Positions 27,870 to 39,275 of a DNA stretch of 64,000 bases are shown here, piece after piece (position 1 is the stretch's first letter; every line of letters begins with the position of its first letter). This stretch comes from Sorghum bicolor (lineage: Eukaryota; Streptophyta; Magnoliopsida; Poales; Poaceae), in assembly GCF_000003195.3 (NCBI RefSeq), contig NC_012871.2:59945802-60009801 (forward strand), written 5' to 3'. A model generated the notes under the pieces. It made no database searches. It was given only the letters and a program-made list of their open reading frames with translations, and was not told the origin of the DNA. The position numbers were made by a program, and so were the translations under genes.

Positions 27870-28551
27870 GATGGTCGCCACCCCAGATCCATACAAGAAG
27901 AATGGCTAGGCTTGACCGCAACCATGGATGGTTGTCTCCCAAGATACAGATAGAAGAACGACATGACTTATTAGTTGCAGGCCATGGATGGCCCCACTAC
28001 TCAAGATCTGTAGCTCCAAGCTTTGGCTTTGTCTCCGTTCCCTGGCATTGGTACCTCGGCGCCGCCCCGGTGCTGCTTTTGCTAGGACTCCGAGGTGGTG
28101 GTCTGTTCTTCCTCCTCTCCGACCCGTCTTCGTCGACTCCCATCGGATTTGCTTCCCCTACCTCCAGATCTGCTTCCTCTCTATTTCGCCGACCCCGAGC
28201 CCAAGGTGAAATCGAACTGTTGGTGTTGTTTCTTGGGTGCTGATTGAGTTAGGGTTTGGTGGGATACATGCTTTGATTCTGAGTATACTGTTGTTTATCA
28301 TTCATGTTTTTTTGTCTAGGTTGTTATGCTTTGTTATCCTTGGTTTACTTGTTGCGGTTTATGATTGTGTGCTGGTTAAGTTCGTATTTTTGTTACGATG
28401 GTCGATGATGTACTCCAATCTGTACATCTGGAGGCAACATTTCGATGATGCAGCCGTGCTTTTTTTTAATAAATGATTCAATCTGCAAGCTTGTTTATGC
28501 CTGGCAGGGCTTTTTTAGCTGAACTCTTTATTTTATTTCATCTAAATGTAG
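27870..28551. other. Leader region of the Harbinger-like relic
   Basis: The phrase CCATGGATGG occurs three times within 130 bp (near 27867, 27922 and 27982). A GC-rich stretch at 28020-28210 gives unconserved frames. No independent gene is recognised. Confidence 0.4.
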
Positions 28552-29840
28552 ATGGATCCCTCTATGAGCCGTGACATGATGCGTAGGCAAGCTGATGCCT
28601 TGACAGTAGTGATGGTGCCATTTGTAGCCACCAGGCTCAAAAGAAAGATGTCTGAACCTGAAACACAGCCTGACCCTCTAGCACCTATTATTAGGGGACT
28701 TTGAGCCTCATTTACCATCCCACTGATGTAGAGTGCATTTCTATGCTTAGGATGAGTAGAGCACCTTTTTTTGCATTGTGCACTACTTTTAGAGACAGGC
28801 AGCTGGTGACTGACAGGGAGGGTGTCTCAGTGGAGGAGCAAGTTGCCATGTTTCTCCATGTGGTTGGGCACAACCAAAGGTTTAGAGTTGTACACCATCC
28901 TTTTAGGAGATCTATTCAAACTATCCACAAGCACTTTCATCAAGTGTTGTATGTTGTTGGTGAGCTTAGGGATGAAATCACAAGGCACCTAGCAGTGGCA
29001 CCCACCCTAAGATTCTTGGAAGTCATAGGTGGAATCCATACTTGAAGGTAATTGTTCATCTACGTTTCATGAATTGTTCATAATCACTCTTATCTATCAC
29101 TCACTTATGGTTTTTAAGATTGTATTGGTGCTATTGATGGCACACATGTGTTGGCAAGGGTGCCTAGGCACATGCAGCAAGCTTTCAGGGGTAGAAAAAA
29201 GGATCCAACACAAAATGTTATGGTTGTTGTGGACTTTGATCTCAAGTTCACATATGTGTTAGCTGGTTGGGAGGGTTCTGCACATGATGCTCACATTCTT
29301 TTTGATGCCATTGAAAGGGAGGATGGGTTCACTGTGCCACAAGGTATTTGCACTAGGACATCACTCAATTGAAGACATATGCCATTATCACACTAGCTCA
29401 CAGTAGGTATCACATTGTAGGTAAATTTTATTTGGTGGATGTTGGATATGCATACCGCATCGCTTCCTACCCCCCTACAGGGGGTCAGGTACCATTTGAC
29501 TGAGTTTGGGGGCACAAACCAACCTACCAATGTAGGGAGCTATTCAACCTCAGGCATTCATCACTTAGAGTCACTATCGAAAGGGCCATAGGTGCACTCA
29601 AGAATAGATTTCGTATCCTTTACAATAAACCCTTTCACAGGTACAAGACTGAAGACTCACATATGAAGGAACCATAAACTTTACTTAGCAACAATTGGGT
29701 CCATGACTCAAGGTGATGGCAAGAAGTTTATGGTCCTACAGATGCCATGGATGCCACAATTCTTTGGATTTTCAATTAGAGCTACCAATGATTACTACCT
29801 TATCTATACACAAACCATGACAACCAAAGTCTGAGGCCAT
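28552..29840 (+). pseudogene. Decayed PIF/Harbinger (HARBI1-like) transposase
   Basis: A start at 28552 (MDPSMSRDMMRRQAD) leads into a frame that is broken near 28690-28700. The next frame has the N-terminal HTH-like region of HARBI1-type nucleases (VSVEEQVAMFLHVVGHNQRFR, then TIHKHFHQVL). After further breaks come the first catalytic Asp in IGAIDGTHV (about 29136), RGRKKDPTQNVM, the second Asp in GSAHDAHIL (about 29285), a VDVGYA block, and a candidate third acidic residue in TIERAIGALKNRFRIL (about 29577). The family cuts and pastes PIF/Harbinger elements, the superfamily responsible for most MITEs in this window. At least three frame breaks make this copy non-functional. Confidence 0.82.
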
Positions 29841-30452
29841 CAGATGCAATCTTCCAAATCTGTGTACATTATTTTTGTTGTCTGCTTTAGAAGTTTGGTA
29901 TTTTATGACATACATTAGGCCTATGATGACATACATAACAATCTGAGGTGGCTTTACATGTTTATTTGTTGTTGTTTTGTATGGCTATCATTCATTCGTG
30001 GGTATCATCAGGCAATGAGATACGTCCATCCCCAATGCAACAGGTCTTAGACTTACCACCTGATGGCTGAGGATGGCGTGTCTCATGACCCCATGATACT
30101 CATGAAACATTTCTTTGGGATCATGAAAGTTGCCACCAGAGATGATTGTCTTTAGTAAAATTTGTGCAAAAATATTATGATCTAAGGCCCCTGTTATGTG
30201 GTTAATTTGTTGCCAATGATGTCTGATGGAGTACTACTGAAGCAACCTATGGTTGCGGCATGGAAGACCTTCCATTTGGTTAAAACCAAACTCGAGCTCT
30301 TCAATGCCGCATTCATAGTTGTTTCAAATTTTTTGTTTATGACTGAGGCTATGTGACTGTCGTATCAAACACAGGCATAATTGAAATCTAAATTGATGTT
30401 TGGGTTTGCCTATCGATACTAAATGTTTGGTCCTTTACTTTTTTGAAGGAAC

Positions 30453-30782
30453 ATGAATTTGTATGTTGTGTACAAAGGCTACAAGCCTGGAGTGTATAAA
30501 AACCGGACTGACTGCAATGCCCAGGTTGCTGGTTTTAAGAAGAACAGCTACTAGGGGTTTCCATCAAAGGAAGAGGCACTAGCCTCTTTCTTGGAGTACA
30601 TGAGCTGTGATGAAGATGCCATGGAAAGCAAAGTGTTTCTAAATCCACAAGGCATCATTGAGCCCAAGCAAGCTGTTGCAAGGATGAACATCTTCCTTCC
30701 TATTGCTTTGTTTGTATTTGTGCTTTTGCTGGCCATGCTATTGTATGTACCTAAATCTTGTTGCACTTGTCATGAAAATTAG
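30453..30782 (+). pseudogene. Viroplasmin / RNase H1 N-terminal-type domain, interrupted by a TAG
   Basis: Starts MNLYVVYKGYKPGVYKN and continues CNAQVAGFKKNSY, then TAG at 30552-30554, then GFPSKEEALASFLEY in the same frame. This is the caulimovirus viroplasmin-like fold that also forms the hybrid-binding domain of eukaryotic RNase H1 (Y-V-V-x-G-x3-G-x-Y, then V-x-G-F). After the domain the same frame has a hydrophobic stretch (FLPIALFVFVLLLAMLLY). One nonsense codon breaks the domain. Its link to the upstream Harbinger relic is inferred only from proximity. Confidence 0.65.
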
Positions 30783-30807
30783 TAGGTCTTGCAGTTGTTC
30801 CATGATG

Positions 30808-30968
30808 ACCTGGTATGTTGTATACCGAGGTAGGCACCTAGATGTCTACTCTAACTAGAAACAACTGTGTCTGGCTCTTGCTGGAGGGGAGAATAACTTA
30901 TCAGGGTTTCAAAACCAGGAAGGAAGCTGATGCTATTTTTCTAGCTTTCAGATTAAGTATTGTTTGCT
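30808..30968 (+). pseudogene. Second, more degenerate viroplasmin-type domain
   Basis: WYVVYRGRHLDVYSN is followed by a stop, and a shifted frame then gives GRITYQGFKTRKEADAIFLAF. The order of motifs repeats that of the copy 350 bp upstream, so this looks like a tandem duplicate of the domain with at least one nonsense codon and one frameshift. Confidence 0.55.
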
Positions 30969-30969
30969 G

Positions 30970-31975
30970 AACTTCATGAATTTCAATGGCCAATGATGTT
31001 GTAACTGAGGCCCAAATTTGATGTTGTAACTGGGCACAATTATGTGTGGATCATGTTTATTTCAAATGGCCATTGATGTTTGGTAGTTGGAGTTTTTTTT
31101 TATTGCTGATGCTGCTTGTATTGCTTCATCTCATGTTCAGCCTGGCTCAGCTTTGGAGAAACAAACATAGTATGAGTTTGGTAGTTGGAGTTAGTTGGCT
31201 TGCCAACCAGGCTGCTAACGCACCCACAAACACCACCACAGTTGGAACTGGCTCAATCGATGCCTTGCCACAAACATGAGCACTTGCAACACCTGGGACT
31301 GGGCTTCCCTGGCTTGGGCCTAGGGGCAGACCGAGCTGCCCTCAGCCACCCTCGCAAACGCACCCTAGACTTCTTGACAGAACCAACAACAGCATCGTGT
31401 GGAGGACTCCCTGCGCCTCGCGGCATCCTGCTCGGCCATGCCCGCCACGCCGTGCCCCTTGCCCTGCGCCTTGGCTCCCTGCTCGACCAACACTGTTGCG
31501 CCCTGCTCATCTAGCCCCGTTGCACTGCAGCGAATGGGCCAGCCCAGAGATCAGCCAAAAGCCCAGGACGCCTAGGGCACGTGAGAGATGGATCCCGTCG
31601 ACGGGCCTTGGCCAGAGCGGCCTTCTACATACATGGCCGGCGCGGCGCGGCGGCGGCTAGGGTTCCCACCCAACGCCGCTCTTTTTTTGATTCGAACGAT
31701 GTTGCACCCTCCTCTGTTTCACCGGTGCGACTCGAAGGGGTAAGGCACCGATAGGGAAAGAGTATGTCGGTCTTTCTAGGGGCACTAGTACTGCGTCTTC
31801 ACAAAACAAATTGATGAATTGGTAGAAGGGCCCAGAAACTAAGAGCCAGTTTTTTTTAGGACCAAGGAAATAATTTGTTGTTTCTTTTTTTTTCTTTCCT
31901 GCAAATGTTGATGGGGTGATGTCGGGTGATATTTGCAAATTTGTAGGGATGTGGAGTTGACTTTTCAGGGGGTTA
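30970..31975. other. Spacer / end of the Harbinger-like relic
   Basis: A phrase around TTTGGTAGTTGGAGTT is repeated near 31078 and 31178. A GC-rich block at 31390-31660 gives Pro/Arg-rich frames without domains. No gene supported. Confidence 0.4.
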
Positions 31976-31976
31976 A

Positions 31977-32262
31977 GAGCAACTCCAAGAGTCTGACTAA
32001 AATTAGTAGTCAAATTCTAATATTTAGTCATTTTGTAAAGTAGAAAACTTCTTAAAAAAGAAGAGATCCACAACAGTCTTACTATTTTACAAAATCATAT
32101 AGCTTGTGTCAGTGGTTGGCTATATATGTCCAGCGAAAATCAAGGAATAGCCAACTTTCTATTTTACAAAACTAGATAACACATCTGTTGGAGTCTACCT
32201 TTTATTATGCAAATTCTAAAATAGCCTCCACAATAAGAATAGCCAAGCTGTTGGAGTTGCTC
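31977..32262. mobile_element. PIF/Harbinger MITE (family A, GAGCAACTCC), 286 bp
   Basis: Termini GAGCAACTCCAAGAG and the complement of TGTTGGAGTTGCTC, with target duplication TAA at 31974-31976 and 32263-32265. The right TAA is also the left duplication of the next MITE. Confidence 0.88.
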
Positions 32263-32265
32263 TAA

Positions 32266-32503
32266 GGCCTTGTTTAGTTCACCCAAAGATCTAAAAACTT
32301 TTTAAGATTTCTCATCACATTGAATCTTACGGCACATACATGAAGTATTAACTATAGATAAAAAATAATTAATTGCACATTTTGTCTATAATTTGCAAGA
32401 TAAATCCATTAAGTCTAAGTCTATGGTTGGACAATATTTGTAAAGTACAAATGAAAATACTATCGTAGCAAAAACCAAAATTTTTCGCAAACTAAACCGA
32501 GCC
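32266..32503. mobile_element. GGCCTTGTTTAG MITE (family B), 238 bp
   Basis: Starts GGCCTTGTTTAGTTCACCC and ends AACTAAACCGAGCC. Flanked by TAA (32263-32265 and 32504-32506). It abuts the family A MITE through the shared TAA. Confidence 0.88.
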
Positions 32504-32880
32504 TAAATTCCGACGTGTAATAGCATCTAGTACTATCTGCAGCCTGCAACTGTAATGCACGAAAGCTCTCACTACGGTACTATTCGTTGCTTTGCGCGGC
32601 AGTCGGCACCATTGCTTTGCCGAGCGATGGCGAGCGAGGGCAAGCGAGGACAAGACTTATGGCAAGCGATGACAAGACTTGGCTTCGCCCAGGCAAGCTC
32701 CTTATCGCTCACACTGTCACAACAAAGGTGAGGCAGCCTCTATATTTTTCAGTTTTAGACCCTCTATAGATTGTGGGAAATTTTTCTATTTCCTGTACTT
32801 TTTTGAAACAATAAACTGATTCTTATAAAATTTCTGTACATTTTTTAAATAAAACTCCTGCATTCTACATATGCTCAAAA

Positions 32881-33543
32881 GCATCTCCAACAATTTACTA
32901 AATCACTTGCCATTCCATACTTTTTGGCAAATCAATAAAAAAAAATCCTCTCCAACAGTTTGCTAAACATGTTTGCCAAAAATCTCCACTTGCCATCGTC
33001 GGCTGCCGCGCGCGTATTTGTACACGCGCGTACTCCTTCGCGCATCGGCCTTGATGCTGCCGTGGTACACAGCTGCTGTCGTGCTGCTGCTGATAGCGAT
33101 AGCTGCTGCCGAGCTGCTGCTGTGCTGCCGTGCTGCTGCTAATAGAGACAGCTGCTGCCCATCTGCTGCTGTGCTGCCGTGCTTGGTACAACAAATGATT
33201 TAGTGCTTGTTTGTTCAATAAAATGACAACAAATGACAGTAGTATTGAAGCAAATAAATTCAAGCAAATATACTTCATGATCAAACAAAATATGTTTCAC
33301 AGAAGATGGTTCTAAAATAAAATGACAACAAATAAATTCCAAAATAAAATGACGCACGGCGCCAAGCCTTCATGCATGGAGTTGGTTTGATGTATGGGTA
33401 GTTGAAGTGTGGGCTTTTTTTAATTTGGCAAGTCCAAGTGACAAATTATTGGAGATGGTCTTTTTTTTCACTTGCCAAATCTTTTAGTAAGTTGCCAAAA
33501 CTCAAAATATGACAAACAATTTTAGCAAACTGTTGGAGATGCT
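32881..33543. mobile_element. Tourist-like element with GCATCTCCAACA termini, about 663 bp
   Basis: Left end GCATCTCCAACAATTTACT and right end complementary to it (AGCAAACTGTTGGAGATGC). Internal second copies of the same terminus occur near 32950 and 33455, suggesting nesting. A CTG/CAG-rich patch sits in the centre. The terminal motif is typical of grass PIF/Harbinger elements. A target duplication is not clear. Confidence 0.7.
33060..33183. repeat. CTG-rich imperfect tandem repeat inside the element
   Basis: GCTGCTGCYGWGCTGCTGCTG-like units alternate with TAGNGA breaks for about 120 bp. The six-frame translations are Ala/Cys/Ser-rich and not conserved. Read as low-complexity, not coding. 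Confidence 0.7.
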
Positions 33544-34877
33544 GTGCAACATGCAAACCACAAGCAACTACATCCTTAACGTTTTTCTCTATATGTGGCA
33601 GCATTCAGCACAAGCCAAGTTTTTAGTAGCTATTTGATTTGCTACCAAAGTTTGCCAACATTTCACGTTTGACTTTCCATATGGCAAATATTATCGTGGG
33701 AAGCAAAATTTTGGTAACACAAACCGGAGGGTATAAGAAAATTGCTAGTTGGGCCTACCGGCCTACTGGGCTTAAAGAAGGGGGAAACACCGCGAAGGGG
33801 TGACGCTGCGCGGCTCACAAAATCACCAGGAGTCCAGGAGACTGGCTACGGCCCACCCAATTCCAGTTTAGTTTAGGAACGATCTGTCGCCGGCTCGCCG
33901 CATAGACTTGGGCAATGCTGGTGCCCTATTTCTTGTCTCTCTCCTAGCTGTATTGTCGATCATGGTCGTTGTTGCTTTCTTTTCTCTCTCGCTTTTTATT
34001 TCTCACTTTTATTCTTCTTCTTTCATTTTTCCTTTTTTTTTATTTTTTTAATCTATCTATTTTTCTCTACATGCTATGCTGAGAAATTTACTCTAAACAA
34101 AGTACATAAAAAATTGTGCTGAATAAGTTGTATCTGATTTTTTTTTAAAAATGTCGGACAATAATAACTTGCATATATAAGTTATGTTATTTTGTCTAAT
34201 TTTATTATGTAAAGCTGTGTTGCAAAAGTTATGTTGGAAAATTACTAATACATAGTATAAGTTTTGTAGGGCTCAGTTTCCCTTTATTTTATCATTTTAG
34301 TATGGTGTCAGTGTATATTATATAGTTTTTTTGCATTTCTATTTTTTATTATTTGTTTTTTTATTTTTTATAGTACTCTATCAATTTTTTGTATACTATA
34401 AACTTATTTTTTTTAGATTTAGAAGTTTGTCTAGAATAAGTTAGTAAAAAGTATCTGATAATAAAAACTTATGCGTATAGTTGTGTTATTTGTGAAATTT
34501 ATTTTATAAAAAACTATATGAAAAAATAATTATAAAAATTTTGGTGACAAATATTATCCACACAATGTTATATATAAAAGTTATACATATATTTTTGCAA
34601 CTTTCTATGAAATTATGCTGATAAGTTATGTTTCACAGAATATTACACGTAAAATATATGTGCATAACTTTGCAACTTTCTTAAAAATATGGTGATAAGT
34701 TTTCCGTAAAAAGTTATATTATATGTAAAACTTGTGTTTTAATTTTGTGACTTTTCAGAAAAAAAATTACAAGCATATTTTCTCTAAGAAAAGAAAAGTC
34801 ACAAGGCTGATGGAATTGATCGCTAAATTCTAGCCAAGCAGTCGTTCCCTAAATAGCTGAGTCCAGTGGTCGCCTAA
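33544..34877. other. AT-rich spacer
   Basis: From about 33950 to 34790 it is strongly T/A-rich with repeated short phrases such as AAGTTATRTT. It could be old TE remnants. No gene seen. Confidence 0.5.
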
Positions 34878-35142
34878 GAGTATCTACAAGAGACTAGGTA
34901 AACTTATATTTTAAACTATAAAATTTAACCATTGTGTAAAATAAAAAACTCGACCAAAGCAAGTTCTACAACATCTTTGTGTAGGATAGCTAGTGAGGAC
35001 GACATACTATATATGACAAGCAAAAGTTTAGAAATAGCAAACTTGTTATTTTAGCAAATCAGATAGCACACCTGTTTGACTTTAATTTTTACTTTAAAAA
35101 TATAAAAATAGCGTAGATAACATAGCTGTTTGAGTTGCTCGA
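34878..35142. mobile_element. Degenerate relative of the family A MITE
   Basis: The left end GAGTATCTACAAGAG and right end GCTGTTTGAGTTGCTC are mutated versions of the GAGCAACTCC termini. The interior shares phrases with 31977-32262 (TAGCAAATCAGATAGCACACCTG). Confidence 0.6.
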
Positions 35143-35227
35143 ACTGCAAACGAGATGGCCCGATGGCCTCTCCAAGCCCCAATGCCACCGGAACCCCTAG
35201 GATATGCACGTAGTAGTATAGAATATA

Positions 35228-35488
35228 TGTACTCTCTCCATATATGATTTAAAAGTTATTTTGGATAAGGTTTGAGTCAATGAGATTATAAATTATTAAT
35301 AACTTTTAAATTATTGAGTTTACAAATATGAAAATTATATGAATAGATTTGTCTTAAAAAATATTTTCATAAAAGTATACATATATCATTTTTCCTAAAA
35401 TTTTTTTATAAAAATTAGAAATCAAAGTTGTGTTTAGGAGACCGTGTCACTGTCTTAAACAACTTCTAAATCCTATACATAGGGAGTA
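35228..35488. mobile_element. Stowaway-like MITE, about 260 bp
   Basis: Starts TACTCTCTCCATATATG and ends CATAGGGAGTA, with longer imperfect inverted arms (GATTTAAAAGTTATT against the complement of AACAACTTCTAAATC). TA at both ends fits the Tc1/mariner-derived Stowaway group. Confidence 0.65.
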
Positions 35489-35536
35489 TCAGTATACTCA
35501 GATTATTTGTGATCTTGCTGAAGATAAAACAAACAC

Positions 35537-35705
35537 GAGCAAGTATAATAAGAGACTCTAAGTGAGGTCAGGTAAGTGCTAACATGGATGAGAGAGAAGA
35601 GAAGCAAATTATAAGTTTATAGTTATAGCCAGCTTATACACAAAAACTAATAAATCATGTGAGACAATTAAATAGACTGTAAACTGGCTAACTATTTATA
35701 CTAAT
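35537..35705. mobile_element. Partial Tourist-type MITE
   Basis: The left terminus GAGCAAGTATAATAAGAG matches that of 8782 and 48351. The interior shares GCCAGCTTAT and TGTGAGA phrases with the 48351 element. The right end is not clear. Confidence 0.5.
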
Positions 35706-35857
35706 GCGCTGATAGATTGACTAGGCTTTAGGCTGAGCCCAGCCTAGGAGGCTGAAAGGAGGCTGTCCTACGTCCTTTTCGACGATTTGCTTGTAACACA
35801 TCATGTCGTTGACATTCATTAGTCCGTTAGGGCGGACGCCGCTGACGCTGTGCCACC

Positions 35858-35972
35858 CTAAGCTTGTTTCCTTGACATTATCTGCTGAATTTGTCTATCA
35901 TTCAGCAGAGTTTTTCTCTAATAATTCAGCAAATAGTACTTTTAGGCATGGCTTATTAGCCAAGCGAACAGG
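35858..35972. mobile_element. Short palindromic MITE (TTATCAGCCAA family)
   Basis: The segment from GCTTGTTTCC to CCAAGCGAACAGGC contains ATTCAGCA repeats and GGCTTATTAGCCAAGCG. A second, clearer copy lies at 45789-45905. Confidence 0.5.
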
Positions 35973-36294
35973 CTTACGAGTATCTACTACCGCCCATGCC
36001 AAGGCTCTCCACTGAATCACATTTGTAGGTTCTCTTCATCTCACTGAAGTGGATTGTTATCATAATATTTCCATTTTTTATCGCATCTTATTTTTTATGT
36101 CTGTAACTGTAGCATCAGCTGAAGAAACCTTCTAAATGTAAATTGTTAAAGAACCATTTGAGATTTACAATGTCTCAATTGGTCATATTATGCATTAAGA
36201 AGAAATTATTAGATGAGATTGATATTGGTGCCATCAACAATGAATTTACATCAAAGACAAATAGAAAAATAAATTAAAGCATATGAATCTCAAA

Positions 36295-36890
36295 CGGTCT
36301 AAATTTTTTTGGAGATGAGCACTCTAGCACTTTTGTTTGTATGTGATAAATATTATCCAATCATAGACTAACTAAGCTCAAAAGATTTATCTCATAAATT
36401 ATAGGTAAACTTTGTAAGTAATTTTTGTTTTCGTCTATATTTAATGCTTCATGAATGTGTCTAAAGATTCGATGTGACAGAGAACCTTGAAAAATTTTGG
36501 GTTTTGGGTTTTCGTCTAATTACACAGTTTGCCTGTAAATCGCGAGATGAATATTTTGAGCCTACTCCATAATTGAAAAATATTTACTACAAACAAACGA
36601 AAGTGTTACAGTGCTCCAAACCAAAAAATATTTAGAAACTAAACAAGGCCTCACTAAAACGGTAAACGGTACTGAGGCCTCCTTTAGTTTTCCAAATTTT
36701 TTCAAGATTCCGCGTCACATCGAATCTTGCGTCACATACATAAAGCATTAAATATAGATAAAAAAGATAACTAATTGCACAGTTTACTTGAAATTTACGA
36801 GACAAATCTTTTAAGTCTAGTTAATCTATAATTAAATAATAATTATCAAATAAAGCCAAAAAATGCTACAAGAGTGAACCCAAAAATTTC
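36295..36890. mobile_element. Two or more nested or rearranged family B MITEs
   Basis: Internal and terminal phrases of the family (TGATAAATATTATCCAATCATAG, CGTCTATATTTAATGCTTC, CTAAACAAGGCCT at 36639-36651, then AGGCCTCCTTTAGTTTTCC near 36677) occur in both orientations, so at least two copies have merged. Individual borders are uncertain. Confidence 0.6.
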
Positions 36891-37035
36891 CGCGAACTGT
36901 CTGACACCGCGGAGCTGCGCCCCGAACCACTCGCATGCACGACAGCACGAGGCCGGCCCCTCGCCGTCGTGTCGGCGTCGCCCGCATCGGCCGACCTCCA
37001 TTTGTCCATGGTTGTCGCCTGTCAAATCAACGCTG

Positions 37036-37373
37036 CAGATTGGAGATGAAAATTTTTTGAATGTCACATCGGATATGTTGGAAAGATGTCGGGAGAGGTT
37101 TTTAGAAAACTAATAAAAAAATAAATTATATAGCTCGTCAGAAAACTGCAAGACAAATCTATTAAGTATAATTAATCTGTCATTAGCACATGTGGGTTAC
37201 TGTAGCACTTAAGGCTAATCATGGAGTAACTAGACTTAAAAGATTCGTCTCGCGATTTTCAACCAAACTGTGTAATTAGTTTATTTTTTTATGTATATTT
37301 AATGTTCCATGCATGTGTCCAAAGATTCGATGGGATGGATGAAAAATTTTTGGGTGGGAAACTAAACAGAGCC
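37036..37373. mobile_element. MITE family C copy, left end truncated
   Basis: Starts inside the family at GATTGGAGATGAAAATTTTT and ends AAACTAAACAGAGCC. Nearly all internal phrases match 46885-47227. One base separates it from the next copy. Confidence 0.75.
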
Positions 37374-37857
37374 TGGCCCTGTTTAGATTGGAGATGAAAA
37401 TTTTTTGGGTGTCACATCGGATGTGTCGGAAGGATGTCGGGAGGGATTTTTAGAAACTAATAAAAAACAAATTACATAGCTCGTCAGAAAACTGCAAGAC
37501 AAATCTATTAAGTATAATTACTATGTCATTAGCACATGTGGGTTAGTGTAGCACTTAAGGCTAATCATGGAGTAACTAGGCTTTAAAGATTCGTCTCACG
37601 ATTTTCAACCAAACTGTGTAATTAGTTTATTTTTTTATCTACATTTAATATTTCATATGTGTCTAAAGATTTGATGGGATGGATGAAAAATTTTTGGGTA
37701 GGAAACTAAGAGCAACTCCAATGGGCCTCCTAAACAGGCCCCCATCCTAAATTTTGAGAGTTTGAGTGAAAAAAACAGCTCCAGTGGGCCTCCTATCTGG
37801 GCTCTCATTTTAGCAGGCCTCTCAAATTCTAGTTTCAGGCCCCCAAGAATAGGACCC

Positions 37858-38634
37858 CTATCCTCTCCCTCTCCCCCGACGCCCCCGACGCGGCACCGCG
37901 CCCCGACGCAGCCGCTGCCATCGCGCCCCGACGCAGCCACGAACCGCCGGCGCGCTTGCCATGTACGTATGCGCGTCGCGTTGCTCGGGCGGCGGCGGCG
38001 GCGTCATCGTCGTCATGGCGTGGGGCCTCTGGACCGTTCCTCCTCCGACGTGCCCCTGGTGCCGTCGCTCTCCTCCGTGGTCGTGCGCCCGCCTCGGGAC
38101 GAGCTCCTCGACCGTCATGCGGGCGTAGGAGGCGCGGGCGCGGTCTCTGGCCTCGCCCGCCCTCTCGCTCGCGAAGTCCGGGTCGCGCTCGTGCTCGTAG
38201 CCCTCGAACATGCCGTAGGACGCGTTGTGGAGGGCCGGGTCGGAAGGCCGCGGGATGCGGCTCGCGCGGCGGTACTCTTCCTCGGCCTCCTTGAACATCC
38301 GGGAGGCCGCGAAGGCGTCTCCCAGCGCGGCCGCGATGTCGACGCAGTCCGGGGCGAGGCGGCGCGCCGCGGCGAGCGCGTCGCGAGCGACGCGGAGGTG
38401 CGGCGCCGCCGCGGCCTTCCTGGCCTCCGCGGTGCCCTCGGCGCGGGCCGCGCGGACGGCGGCGGAGTAGTGGAGCTCGCCCAGGAGGCGGTGCGTGACC
38501 GCCACGTCCTGGTGCGCGAGCATGAGGTCGCGGGCGCGGGCCAGCGCCTCGTGGTTGTGGCCGTGGTGGTCGAGGAGCAGCACCTCCGTGGCCGCGGCGC
38601 GGACGGCCTCCGCGTCCGCTTCGGCGTCGGCCAT
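37858..38634 (-). pseudogene. Captured TPR/DUF627-like gene fragment (258 aa frame)
   Basis: The frame starts MADAEADAEAVRAAATEVLL at 38634. Residues 1 to about 165 are Ala/Arg-rich helical hairpins with TPR-like spacing (HRLLGELHYSAAVRAA; RRLAPDCVDIAAALGDAF; FKEAEEEYRRASRI, then PSDPALHNASYG). This pattern resembles the N-terminal region of plant DUF627/USP-related proteins, a tentative match. After about residue 190 the sequence becomes Arg/Gly/Pro-rich and runs into the element's terminal region, so the true C-terminus is missing. It could be expressed as a chimera, but a functional product is unlikely. Confidence 0.5.
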
Positions 38635-38684
38635 CGCGGTCGGAAGGCGGCGAGGTGCGCGACGCGCGCGCGCGGGGTGTTCGG

Positions 38685-39275
38685 TTAAATGCCGCGGCGA
38701 CGGCGGGGTCCGGGCGACGGAGCGGGGGGGTTTGTTTGGGTTTTGGCCACCTGCAGCAGCGCCACCATCTCCTCCTCCGCGGTGCTGCTGCCCGCCCGCA
38801 CCAGCTCCGCGTCGAGCACCTCGGCCGTCCACTCCTCACGCACCACCGACTGCACCCACCGCGGGAGGTCCAGCGCTCCGCTGCCGCCGCCGTCTAGCAG
38901 GCCGGACCCGGACGACGCGTGGTGCGCAGGGGACCTGCCCGTCAGGATCTCCAGGAGCAGCACGCCGAGCGCGTACACGTCGGACGCCAACGTCGGGCGG
39001 CGCGCGTCCGCCAGCTCCAGCGCGCGGTACCCGCCACCGACGCCGGCCCCACTGCCGGAGCGCGCGGGCGCCGGCGGGAAGAGCTGGTGCAGGCAGTAGT
39101 CGGACAGCACGGCCGCGTCGGGGTCCGGCCGGAGCAGCAGGTTGGACGACTTGATGTTGGCGGCGGACAAGCACCTGCGTGGCCGAGAGGGCGCCGAGGG
39201 GGACGCAGCGGCGGCGCCGAAGCAGCGGCGGAGGAAGCCCCAGGCAGCGTCGGGCGTCTGGTAGCTTGCGGTCAT
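38685..39275 (-). pseudogene. Captured receptor-like kinase C-lobe fragment
   Basis: Recognisable from about 39180 to 38750 on the minus strand: a catalytic-loop remnant ANIKSSNLLLRPD (the HG before N is replaced by AA), GGYRALELADARRPT in place of APE, then SDVYALGVLLLEILTG, and DLPRWVQSVVREEWTAEVLD. These are hallmarks of the LRR-III / RLK902-type receptor kinases. Homology stops abruptly at LLQVA near 38752. The N-lobe, LRRs and transmembrane segment are absent. It is the upstream of two gene fragments in the same transposon, in the same orientation. Confidence 0.75.

Noticed and set aside
37762..39154. Plus-strand frames of 200-300 aa opposite the captured gene fragments
   Set aside because: GC-rich shadows. 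The minus strand carries recognisable kinase and TPR-like motifs.
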